From NCBI GenBank assembly GCA_934462945.1, contig CAKSJF010000077.1:1-10927 (forward strand): a stretch of DNA of 10,927 bases. The letters run 5' to 3'. The stretch is from an uncultured Clostridia bacterium (GTDB lineage Bacteria > Bacillota > Clostridia > UBA1381). Positions 1-6,120 of the stretch are shown here, piece by piece. Below the pieces are notes generated by a model. It saw nothing but the letters and a program-made list of their open reading frames with translations, searched no databases and was not told the origin of the DNA. The position numbers and the translations under genes are program-made. How positions within the stretch are numbered: the first letter of the stretch is position 1; each line of letters begins with the position of its first letter.

Positions 1-2
1 TC

Positions 3-755
3 TTTGAACCGGAGATGAACCCTGCCGAACAATCACCAAGAGAATTGCTGCGCAGACTTGTGAATGTTCATATTGCTCCGTCGCCGCTCTGCCGTGCGGC
101 ATATACGGAACAGGCATTAAAAGCTGCCGCCGCGACCGGTACAAAGCAATATGTCATCCTCGGCGCAGGTCTGGATAACTTCGCATTCCGGGAAACAGAG
201 TTTTTGTCGAAGCACAGGGTATTTGAAGTCGACACCCCTTTGACGCAGGCGGATAAATTGGAACGGGTCACTCGTGCCGGGTGGACGATTCCGGACAACC
301 TCGCCTTTGTCCCTGTGGATTTTACAAAGGATCGTCTGACGGAACGTCTGATTGACAGTGGATTTGATCCGACAGTAAAATCTTTTTTCTCATGGCTTGG
401 TGTGACCTACTATCTTTCAACAGAAGCAATTGACAAAACGCTTGCCGAGCTTTCATCGCTTTGTGCAGACGGCAGCGCGGTTGTATTCGATTATCCGGAC
501 GAAAATTTCTTCGATGCGCCTGAAAAGCGCGTACAGAATACGATTATGATGGCAAAAGCAGGCGGTGAGCCGATGCAGTCAGCGTTTTCCTGCAAAGAGC
601 TTGAAATATTGCTGAAAAAACACGGTTTTCTGATTTGTGAGCAATTGACGCCTGATGAGATTCAAAAGGAGCTTATCGATAATGCCGGAGCGGATATGAA
701 AGCTTTTGAGCATGTCAATTACTGTCTTGCTGTCAGAAAAAGTGAAATCTTATAA
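3..755 (+). CDS. LCMT/TIGR00027-family SAM-dependent methyltransferase, 5' end outside window
   Basis: Seen: the frame is open from the window edge. The first ATG at 15 has a GGAG directly against it with no spacer, so it is probably internal and the true start lies upstream. Counting from that ATG, residues 47-59 read VILGAGLDNFAFR, the glycine-rich SAM-binding loop of the leucine carboxyl methyltransferase-like family. FEVD follows at 70-73 (acidic residue expected to contact SAM ribose), VDFTKD at 101-106, and SWLGVTYYLS at 126-135, the typical post-strand motif of this family. Known: these enzymes have a Rossmann methyltransferase fold; related members modify polyketides, proteins or small molecules, and most bacterial copies have no known substrate. 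Relatives usually carry some 60-80 more N-terminal residues than are visible here, which supports truncation by the window. It is a cytosolic protein with no signal peptide. The family is confident; the substrate is unknown. Confidence 0.85.
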   Translation, partial: FEPEMNPAEQSPRELLRRLVNVHIAPSPLCRAAYTEQALKAAAATGTKQYVILGAGLDNFAFRETEFLSKHRVFEVDTPLTQADKLERVTRAGWTIPDNLAFVPVDFTKDRLTERLIDSGFDPTVKSFFSWLGVTYYLSTEAIDKTLAELSSLCADGSAVVFDYPDENFFDAPEKRVQNTIMMAKAGGEPMQSAFSCKELEILLKKHGFLICEQLTPDEIQKELIDNAGADMKAFEHVNYCLAVRKSEIL

Positions 756-781
756 AAAGGCAGTAACCCGTGTGAGCATCA

Positions 782-880
782 ATGTTCTTCCGGTTCAAAT
801 CAGGATTTGAGGTCCGGTATAGCGGTTTGGATGAAGCTATCGGGGAAAAAGATTATATTATGGCATGGCAGCAAAAATAG
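782..880 (+). CDS. possible 32-residue peptide or gene remnant between two genes
   Basis: The stretch between the methyltransferase and the DUF3795 gene contains an ATG frame of 32 codons ending in TAG at 878-880. It opens just after an in-frame TGA at 773-775. The peptide is compositionally protein-like: it contains FRFKSGFEVRYSGLDEA and ends KDYIMAWQQK, with mixed charged and aromatic residues and no low complexity. There is no good ribosome binding site ahead of the ATG, and I do not recognise a family. It may be the C-terminal stub of a decayed gene, a small translated peptide, or chance. Confidence 0.25.
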   Translation: MFFRFKSGFEVRYSGLDEAIGEKDYIMAWQQK

Positions 881-894
881 AGATTCAATTTTAT

Positions 895-899
895 GGAGG
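895..899 (+). promoter_or_regulatory. ribosome binding site fixing the DUF3795 start
   Basis: GGAGG lies five bases before the ATG at 905. An in-frame upstream ATG at 893 overlaps this motif and has no binding site of its own, so 905 is the better start. Confidence 0.8.
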
Positions 900-904
900 T
901 AACT

Positions 905-1252
905 ATGAAAAATACAGATATATTAATTGGCTGCTGCGGACTGGATTGCGAAAAGTGCGATGCCAGAATTGCAACGCTTACAGACGACAACACTCTGCGG
1001 GAGAAAACCGCCGCCTTGTGGACAAAGCTCAACGGGGTAACAATCACGCCGGAAATGATTCACTGCACCGGCTGTCGTGCAGAGGGCGCAAAAACGCCAT
1101 TCTGCGACAAGCTCTGTCCTATACATAACTGCGTTCGGGAAAAGGGACTGGACACCTGTGCCGACTGCGGGCAGATGGACGGATGTCCGACGCTGGGGCG
1201 CATCGTCGAAAATAACCCGTCTGTTTTGGAAAATCTGAATAGAGCGAAATAG
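905..1252 (+). CDS. DUF3795 cysteine-rich protein
   Basis: A 115-residue cytosolic protein starting MKNTDILIGCCGLDC. Seen: cysteines come in clusters, CCGLDCEKC near the N terminus, then CTGC, FCDKLC, PIHNC, and finally CADC and GCP. This spacing, and the opening phrase 'CGLDCEKCDA', are typical of DUF3795 (PF12675-type) proteins of anaerobes. Known: the family is uncharacterised; the cysteine pattern suggests metal binding (zinc or an iron-sulfur cluster), but this is inference. The start at 905 is chosen for its GGAGG at 895-899. The gene has no close partner: 137 bases separate it from the methyltransferase and a terminator hairpin follows, so it could be the last gene of a short unit or stand alone. 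The family assignment is fairly sure, the function unknown. Confidence 0.85.
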   Translation: MKNTDILIGCCGLDCEKCDARIATLTDDNTLREKTAALWTKLNGVTITPEMIHCTGCRAEGAKTPFCDKLCPIHNCVREKGLDTCADCGQMDGCPTLGRIVENNPSVLENLNRAK

Positions 1253-1300
1253 TGAGGAAAGCCGGGAAAATTCCGTGTGTTTCCGGGAATAGCATAGAAA

Positions 1301-1326
1301 AACAGTGACCAGCAGCGGTCACTGTT
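1301..1326. terminator. bidirectional intrinsic terminator between DUF3795 gene and brnQ
   Basis: A perfect 10-bp stem (AACAGTGACC at 1301-1310 and GGTCACTGTT at 1317-1326) with a 6-base loop. On the + strand it runs into a T tract (to about 1331). On the - strand it is followed by TTTCT, a weaker tract. It sits 48 bases after the DUF3795 stop and 14 bases beyond the brnQ stop, so it can end both convergent transcripts. Confidence 0.85.
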
Positions 1327-1340
1327 TTTTTGACTATTTT

Positions 1341-2681
1341 TTATTCTTTTTTCAATCCATGTACCACCAAACCGATCACCAGTCCCAGAATTGCAGGAAC
1401 AAGCCATCCTAAGCCGATAGAGAAGAACGGCAGGTAAGCTTTTGCAAACTCTATCAGTCCTCCGGCATGGAGTGTGGCAATTGCGCCTTTTGGAAGTGCG
1501 GCGATAAAATCCAATATTGCGGCTACCAGTGTCAAGCCGGTTACCCAGCCGTAAACAGCGCGGTCATTTCCTAATTTGTCTCCAAAGAGCGACAGAAAAA
1601 TCAGTGTGATCGCAAGCGGATACAAGAACATCAGAACCGGGAGCGAGTATGCAATAATCGTGTTTAATCCGAGGTTCGCCACCAGGAAAGAAACAATACA
1701 GAAAATCACTGCCCACGGTTTGTAGGACAAGCTGTTCGGGAACATCGCCACAAAGGTTTCAGAACAGCTGGTGATCAGACCGATTGCTGTTTTTAAGCAT
1801 GCCATGGTGACAATTGCCGCCAGCACAAGTGCGCCCTCTTTTCCGAAATAGTGGTGTGCAATCACAGCCAGCGCCTCGCCGCCGTTGGCAGATGCTTCAT
1901 ATATGCCGCGGCTCTGCGTTCCGATTAAGGTGACAGCAATATAAATCACAGCCATGAAAAGACAGCTGAAAATGCCGGCAAAGACGGTGTTTTTCGCAAC
2001 GGCTTTCGGTTCTTCCACCCCTAAGCCGCGGATCACGTTTACCACGACAATACCGAATGCAAGTCCTGCTAATGCGTCCATTGTGTTATATCCCTCTAAA
2101 AAGCCTTTAAAAAATGTTCCGGAGGCATATGCCTCGGACGGTTCAATCTCAGAAATTGTACCGATCGGAGAAAGAAATGCGGCAATGACTAAAATGCCGA
2201 GACAGACTAAGAAAATCGGGTTGAGTATTTTTCCGATCCAGGTCAGGATTTTTCCCGGCTTTAGCGAAAATGCAAGCACAATCGCAAAGAAAATGAGTGA
2301 AAAGACAAACAGATGCAGTTTCCCGGCATGCGGCAGCAGCTGTTCAATTCCGGTGTTAAACGGAACTGTTGCACAACGCGGAATCGCAAAAAACGGACCG
2401 ATTGTGAGATACAAAAGGCAGGTAAAGAATATACCGTACTTTTTCCCAACTTTGCCGGAAAGCTCTGAAAGACCGCCGCTGCGGCTGATTCCCAATGCCG
2501 CCACACCCAGAAGCGGCAGACCGACGCCGGTGATTAAAAAACCGGCAATCGCAAGCCAGACATTCCGTCCGGCAAGCTGACCCATGGAAACCGGAAAAAT
2601 CAGGTTTCCTGCTCCGAAAAACATTCCGAACAGCATGCTTGCGATCGAAACGGTTTCTTTGACTGTTAGTTTTTGTTTCAT
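1341..2681 (-). CDS. brnQ: branched-chain amino acid carrier BrnQ (LIVCS family)
   Basis: Encodes a 446-residue integral membrane protein that imports leucine, isoleucine and valine, coupled in characterised relatives to sodium or protons. Seen: the N terminus has MLFGMFFGAGNLIFP (residues 16-30), the hallmark of BrnQ, followed by about twelve hydrophobic segments over the full length. GGGLVVHG-like loops are absent but the C terminus ends in a short cationic tail (GLKKE). Length matches the family (about 430-450). The ATG at 2679-2681 is preceded by GGGGG at 2689-2693, seven bases away. It is the last gene of the rmuC operon, 24 bases after the L,D-transpeptidase stop, and is followed by the hairpin at 1301-1326. 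I see no T-box or other leader directly ahead of it, so amino-acid-specific control is not evident here. Very confident of family; exact substrate preference is inferred. Confidence 0.95.
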   Translation of the reverse strand: MKQKLTVKETVSIASMLFGMFFGAGNLIFPVSMGQLAGRNVWLAIAGFLITGVGLPLLGVAALGISRSGGLSELSGKVGKKYGIFFTCLLYLTIGPFFAIPRCATVPFNTGIEQLLPHAGKLHLFVFSLIFFAIVLAFSLKPGKILTWIGKILNPIFLVCLGILVIAAFLSPIGTISEIEPSEAYASGTFFKGFLEGYNTMDALAGLAFGIVVVNVIRGLGVEEPKAVAKNTVFAGIFSCLFMAVIYIAVTLIGTQSRGIYEASANGGEALAVIAHHYFGKEGALVLAAIVTMACLKTAIGLITSCSETFVAMFPNSLSYKPWAVIFCIVSFLVANLGLNTIIAYSLPVLMFLYPLAITLIFLSLFGDKLGNDRAVYGWVTGLTLVAAILDFIAALPKGAIATLHAGGLIEFAKAYLPFFSIGLGWLVPAILGLVIGLVVHGLKKE

Positions 2682-2705
2682 AAGAAATCCCCCATAAAAA
2701 TTTAT

Positions 2706-3947
2706 TTATTCCGTGATATACACTTTTGTGTATAAAGGAACGTAGTTTACCATCCATTCAATATCCGCAGGATGGAGGCGGACGCAACCATGTGAGAGCT
2801 TTTTCCCCACGCGGTCGTCATAAGGAGTGCCGTCGTAGCGGCGGAGTGTGCTATGAAAAGCATATCCGTGATAGAACCGCATAATCGGTCCGACATAATA
2901 GTTCGGATACGTCCAGCGCGATTCTTTTGAAAAATATTCAAATTCTCCGGTTACAGTCGGTGTTGCAGGCGCGCCGATTGCACAGGGGAGCGTTTTAATC
3001 AGTCCCCAGTGATTCTTTGAGCCAAGGAACACATGCACTGAATAGTCCTTTTTCGACACCCATAAAAGATAGGGTGTTCTGCTGGAAAGTCCGGTCTGGT
3101 TAATGGTTTTTTCTAAGTAGGTTTCCTCAAATTTGAGATTGGGGAGGTTAATTGTGATGCCGGCATCATTCTGCTGTACCTCATATGCAATTCCCATACA
3201 GTCTGCCACCAGCCAGAATGGCACATAGAGCGTTCCGGAGAGCGCTTTTGAGGGAACACTGTTTTCGGTTTGCGCTCCGTCAAAATAAGCATAGGTGGAA
3301 TCTAAATAAGTAGAAAGCCGTTTTTCATAGCCGTTTACGTCGATCCGGCGAATATCCGGATAATAGGTGACAAGACTGGGATGCACCCGGATTGCGGTGA
3401 GAAATTCCTGCACCGGCACAAGACAGGAATTGTCTAAAATCACTGCCGGATGCTCCATCACAACCGGCGATCCGCCAACCGTGACAGTAACGGGAAGATG
3501 CTGCTTTGGCGAGACGAAAAGGAAAAATTCATTTCCCGGGTTTTCATCTGCCGGATCGGTCGGTGTAAAGGTGGTAAGCGGAATCATTTGATTTTCTTTG
3601 TATTCTACTCCATAAAACTGCACCGATTCCGCACCGGAAAAGCAGGAAAGATAAAAGGTTTCTCCCAGAGTGTAGTCTGGCAGGGAATAGGTGATTTCCG
3701 CTGTTTCACCGGGGTTCTGCACGCTGATTTTTTCTGCCTTTAGAAATTCGCCGTCCGCGGTAAAAATTCCGAAAACGGCAGAGCCGGGAATCGGATGCTC
3801 TGTCTGATTCACCCGCAGCCGGACGGTCAGACTGTTTTTCGTTTCTGCTTTTTCCGAAACCTCCTGCAAGGGTACATCATCTGCAAATACAACTGCTGTA
3901 GGGATGGTCAGCGCGCAAGCGCAAAGGATTGCCATTAATTTTTTCAT
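2706..3947 (-). CDS. secreted L,D-transpeptidase (YkuD) with copper-amine-oxidase-like N domain
   Basis: A 413-residue exported protein. Seen: a signal peptide MKKLMAILCACALTIPTAVVFA (about 1-22) with cleavage expected after FA; an unassigned beta-rich stretch (about 38-130); a copper-amine-oxidase-like N domain (about 155-267, with CLVPVQEFLTAI and LYVPFWLVADCMGI as the two repeat cores); and a C-terminal YkuD domain (about 292-412). The catalytic motif is SHGCVRL with Cys388 and His386, and His365 in FHST upstream. Known: YkuD enzymes use the cysteine to form 3-3 peptidoglycan crosslinks or attach proteins to the wall; the amine-oxidase-like domain is a common wall or surface module in Clostridia and need not bind copper. 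AGGAG at 3954-3958, six bases from the ATG, supports the start. It lies 15 bases after the PF06541 gene. All catalytic residues are present, so it is probably active. Crosslinking rather than another transpeptidation is inferred. Confidence 0.93.
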   Translation of the reverse strand: MKKLMAILCACALTIPTAVVFADDVPLQEVSEKAETKNSLTVRLRVNQTEHPIPGSAVFGIFTADGEFLKAEKISVQNPGETAEITYSLPDYTLGETFYLSCFSGAESVQFYGVEYKENQMIPLTTFTPTDPADENPGNEFFLFVSPKQHLPVTVTVGGSPVVMEHPAVILDNSCLVPVQEFLTAIRVHPSLVTYYPDIRRIDVNGYEKRLSTYLDSTYAYFDGAQTENSVPSKALSGTLYVPFWLVADCMGIAYEVQQNDAGITINLPNLKFEETYLEKTINQTGLSSRTPYLLWVSKKDYSVHVFLGSKNHWGLIKTLPCAIGAPATPTVTGEFEYFSKESRWTYPNYYVGPIMRFYHGYAFHSTLRRYDGTPYDDRVGKKLSHGCVRLHPADIEWMVNYVPLYTKVYITE

Positions 3948-3962
3948 ACTCGTCTCCTGTCT

Positions 3963-4706
3963 TTATTTATTTTTTCGTTTCTGAATTTCATCCCGAAGCC
4001 GTTCGGAATAGGATTTTAAGTATTCTGCCATAGGACGGTGCGGATGCATCGCAAAAAGGAATCGCCGGTGCTCGCGCTGTTTTTCCATCTGCTGCGCAAT
4101 ATGCTGTTTTAATTCCTCGAACCGGATTACCATTTCGTTTTCCTTTGCAAAGGCACGGAGCTTGGTTAAAAGATTTACAGAAACGGCAAAATCAATCACG
4201 AAGATACCGTAGAAGAATCCGATACAGAAAGAAAAGGTCAGATTTTCCGAAAGCCATTGGAGCGCGTCTAAAATATGCGGATGAATCAGAAAATAGTAAA
4301 CAGCGCTCAAAACTGCCCAGAAAAATGAAAATTTCGGACAGATAATTCCCTGGATATTTCCCCATTCCCGGGAATAATCCCAAAGCTTGACCTTCATTCC
4401 GTGGATAAAGATCAGTCCGGCAAGGTATTCAATCAGCGTCACAAATAATGCCATGACGCAGAACAAAAGCGTTCTCCGGAGCGGAATGGACTGGATCGGG
4501 ATATATTCTTCCAAATTCGCCAACAGAAACAGAATACATAAGCTAAAGCCGTAAAGCGGAAGATACGGACCGGTTAAAAATCCGGGGTTAATCCATTTAC
4601 GCTCCGGATTTGCCGAGGAGAAAAACCGCCGGAATACCAGCTCTAAGCACCAGCCGACTAAACTTCCGATAAAGAATAAAAATGCTAATACTAAAAAGAT
4701 ACTCAT
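3963..4706 (-). CDS. PF06541 putative ABC-transporter-type membrane protein
   Basis: A 247-residue membrane protein. Seen: about five to six hydrophobic segments within residues 1-180; the family phrase GSLVGWCLELVFRR (14-27); and NPGFLTGPYLPLYGF (40-54), diagnostic of PF06541 ('putative ABC-transporter type IV', CmpB-like). From about 181 the protein becomes a highly charged, soluble tail (ELKQHIAQQMEKQREHRRF and on to EIQKRKNK) that may be helical. Known: no function is established for the family, and despite the name no ATPase partner lies nearby here. Its ATG overlaps the rmuC stop by four bases (ATGA, 4703-4706), with GGAGG at 4714-4718 seven bases upstream inside rmuC, so translation is probably coupled to rmuC. 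Family is confident; a role in envelope homeostasis is only suggested by the downstream L,D-transpeptidase. Confidence 0.85.
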   Translation of the reverse strand: MSIFLVLAFLFFIGSLVGWCLELVFRRFFSSANPERKWINPGFLTGPYLPLYGFSLCILFLLANLEEYIPIQSIPLRRTLLFCVMALFVTLIEYLAGLIFIHGMKVKLWDYSREWGNIQGIICPKFSFFWAVLSAVYYFLIHPHILDALQWLSENLTFSFCIGFFYGIFVIDFAVSVNLLTKLRAFAKENEMVIRFEELKQHIAQQMEKQREHRRFLFAMHPHRPMAEYLKSYSERLRDEIQKRKNK

Positions 4707-5977
4707 TCTGATTCCTCCGTATCCTTGCCGCTGCCTAACTGCGGCTCTTTCACTTGACTAAGCTTTCGCTGAATGGCGCGTGTCCGTACTCCAACCAGTG
4801 TATCCAACTCTTTATTTGCCTGCGCAAGCCGCGTTTGTGTGTTTTCCAAAACTTTTGCAAATTTGTCAAATTCGCTTTTGACCGATTCTAAAATGCTCCA
4901 GACCTCTGCGGAACGTTTTTGAATCATCATGCTGCCAAAGCCCATCTGGAGGCTGTTTAAAAGCGCCGCCATAGTGCTTGGACCTGCAATATTGACCTTG
5001 TAGTCTCTCTGCAAAATCTCCACCATGCTGCGGTTGACCACTTCGGCATAAAGTCCCTCAAAGGGGAGGAACAGAATGGCAAATTCGGTGGTGTACGGCA
5101 CTTCAATATATTTATCGTGAATATCCTTTGCAAACTGCCGGATGCGCGTGCAGAGAGCGGATGCTGCCTGCTTCACGTTTTCCGCACTGCCGCTGTCATA
5201 TGCGTCTAAAAGCTGTGTATATGCGTCAGCCGGGAATTTTGCGTCGATCGGAAGATAGAGAAAACCGCCCTCCTCGGTTGGAATTTTCACCGCATATTCC
5301 ACCACAGCACGGCTTCCCGGGCGGGTTGCGACATTGGTTTCATACTGCTCATGCGACAGGATTTCCTCTAAAATTGCACCCAGCTGGATTTCGCCCAGAA
5401 TACCGCGTGTTTTCACATTCGATAAAACGCGCTTTAAATCGCCCACGCCGTTTGCTAAGGTCTGCATTTCGCCCAGTCCCTTATAGACCTGCTCTAACCG
5501 TTCGCTCACCATCCGGAAGGACTGATTCATCTTTTCCTCTAAGGATTTTTGCAGCTTTTCATCCACCGTCTGCCGCATTTCTTCTAATTTTTTGCTGTGT
5601 TCTTCACGAATGGCAGACATTTGTTTCTCAATGGTAGCGCGAATGCTTTCCAGACGCTGATCTGTAGTGGTTTCGGTCGTTTTTAAGCGGTTTTCCATCT
5701 GCTTTAAGCTTTCTGAAACCGTCTGATTCATAGCCGCCTGCTTTTCGGTCAGTCCCTTATCCAGATCAGATAAATGCCTTGTCATCTGCTCGTCCGCCTG
5801 TTTTTGATTGGAGGAGAGAAGTTCTCCTAAATTTTTTACAGAGGTTTGTGTGCTTTCGTTCAGGCTTTTCCGGAGCGATTCAAATTCTGCGGAAAAGTCG
5901 TTTTTCTTCCGGGACACCGCCAGGATTATCAATAAAACCAATTCAGCCGCAGAGAGTACGGCAAGTAAATATTCCAT
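4703..5977 (-). CDS. rmuC: DNA recombination protein RmuC
   Basis: A 424-residue protein of the RmuC family, named from E. coli where its loss raises recombination at inverted repeats; family members carry a predicted PD-(D/E)XK nuclease fold. Seen: an N-terminal membrane anchor (about 2-21), a long charged coiled coil (about 25-190), then the core: RGILGEIQLGAILEE (191-205), with conserved Glu196, and LPIDAKFP (242-249), with Asp245 and Lys247 as likely nuclease residues. EFAILFLPFEGLYAE (298-312) and GPSTMAALLNSLQMGF (332-347) are further family motifs. A second short charged helix ends the protein. The start at 5977 has AAAGGG at 5988-5993, ten bases away, a moderate site. It is first in a four-gene unit with a strong promoter upstream. 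No key residue is missing. Confidence 0.95.
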   Translation of the reverse strand: MEYLLAVLSAAELVLLIILAVSRKKNDFSAEFESLRKSLNESTQTSVKNLGELLSSNQKQADEQMTRHLSDLDKGLTEKQAAMNQTVSESLKQMENRLKTTETTTDQRLESIRATIEKQMSAIREEHSKKLEEMRQTVDEKLQKSLEEKMNQSFRMVSERLEQVYKGLGEMQTLANGVGDLKRVLSNVKTRGILGEIQLGAILEEILSHEQYETNVATRPGSRAVVEYAVKIPTEEGGFLYLPIDAKFPADAYTQLLDAYDSGSAENVKQAASALCTRIRQFAKDIHDKYIEVPYTTEFAILFLPFEGLYAEVVNRSMVEILQRDYKVNIAGPSTMAALLNSLQMGFGSMMIQKRSAEVWSILESVKSEFDKFAKVLENTQTRLAQANKELDTLVGVRTRAIQRKLSQVKEPQLGSGKDTEESE

Positions 5978-6010
5978 CCGATTCTGACCCTTTCTTTCAT
6001 ACTATCTTTT

Positions 6011-6039
6011 ATTATACATGATTTTATGAAATTTTTCAA
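6011..6039 (-). promoter_or_regulatory. housekeeping-type promoter for the rmuC operon
   Basis: Read on the - strand: TTGAAA (6034-6039), a 17-base spacer, and TATAAT (6011-6016). This is a near-perfect match to the housekeeping (sigma-A) consensus TTGACA-N17-TATAAT. The -10 box lies 33 bases upstream of the rmuC ATG, leaving a short leader, and the surroundings are A/T rich. Confidence 0.85.
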
Positions 6040-6056
6040 TCTTTTTTTCAAAATAA

Positions 6057-6084
6057 TGGAACAAAATAAAATTTTACTCGTCTA
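6057..6084 (+). promoter_or_regulatory. candidate ECF sigma-factor promoter for the SLH-protein gene
   Basis: TGGAAC (6057-6062), a 16-base A/T-rich spacer, then CGTCTA (6079-6084). This matches the AAC ... CGTC pattern known for extracytoplasmic-function sigma factors such as B. subtilis SigM/SigW (TGAAAC, CGTC/CGTA) and, at the -35, E. coli SigE (GGAACTT). I see no convincing housekeeping -35/-10 pair ahead of this gene. The start codon lies 36 bases beyond. No sigma factor gene is in the window, so the cognate factor is unknown. Confidence 0.55.
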
Positions 6085-6106
6085 ACGTAGTAGAAACACC
6101 AAAAAG

Positions 6107-6112
6107 AAAGGA
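6107..6112 (+). promoter_or_regulatory. ribosome binding site fixing the SLH-protein start
   Basis: AAAGGA lies eight bases before the ATG at 6121. The alternative in-frame ATG at 6112 overlaps it and would leave no spacer. The 6121 start also gives a normal signal peptide beginning MKK. Confidence 0.75.
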
Positions 6113-6120
6113 TGAGTGGT

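Noticed and set aside
827..859. Weak promoter-like boxes (TTGGAT and TATATT) ahead of the DUF3795 gene
   Set aside because: Spacing is 21 bases for the better -10 match, outside the usual 16-18; the alternative at 18 bases has a poor -10 box.
1954..2580. 208-codon open frame on the + strand inside brnQ
   Set aside because: It lies wholly opposite brnQ, a full-length recognisable transporter, and its peptide is a Pro/Lys/Ser-rich antisense shadow with no domain.
2682..2705. Search for a T-box or other riboswitch ahead of brnQ
   Set aside because: Only 24 bases separate brnQ from the upstream gene, too few for a structured leader.
5128..5637. 169-codon open frame on the + strand opposite rmuC
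   Set aside because: Arg/Pro/Phe-rich shadow of the conserved rmuC core and coiled coil; no start signal.
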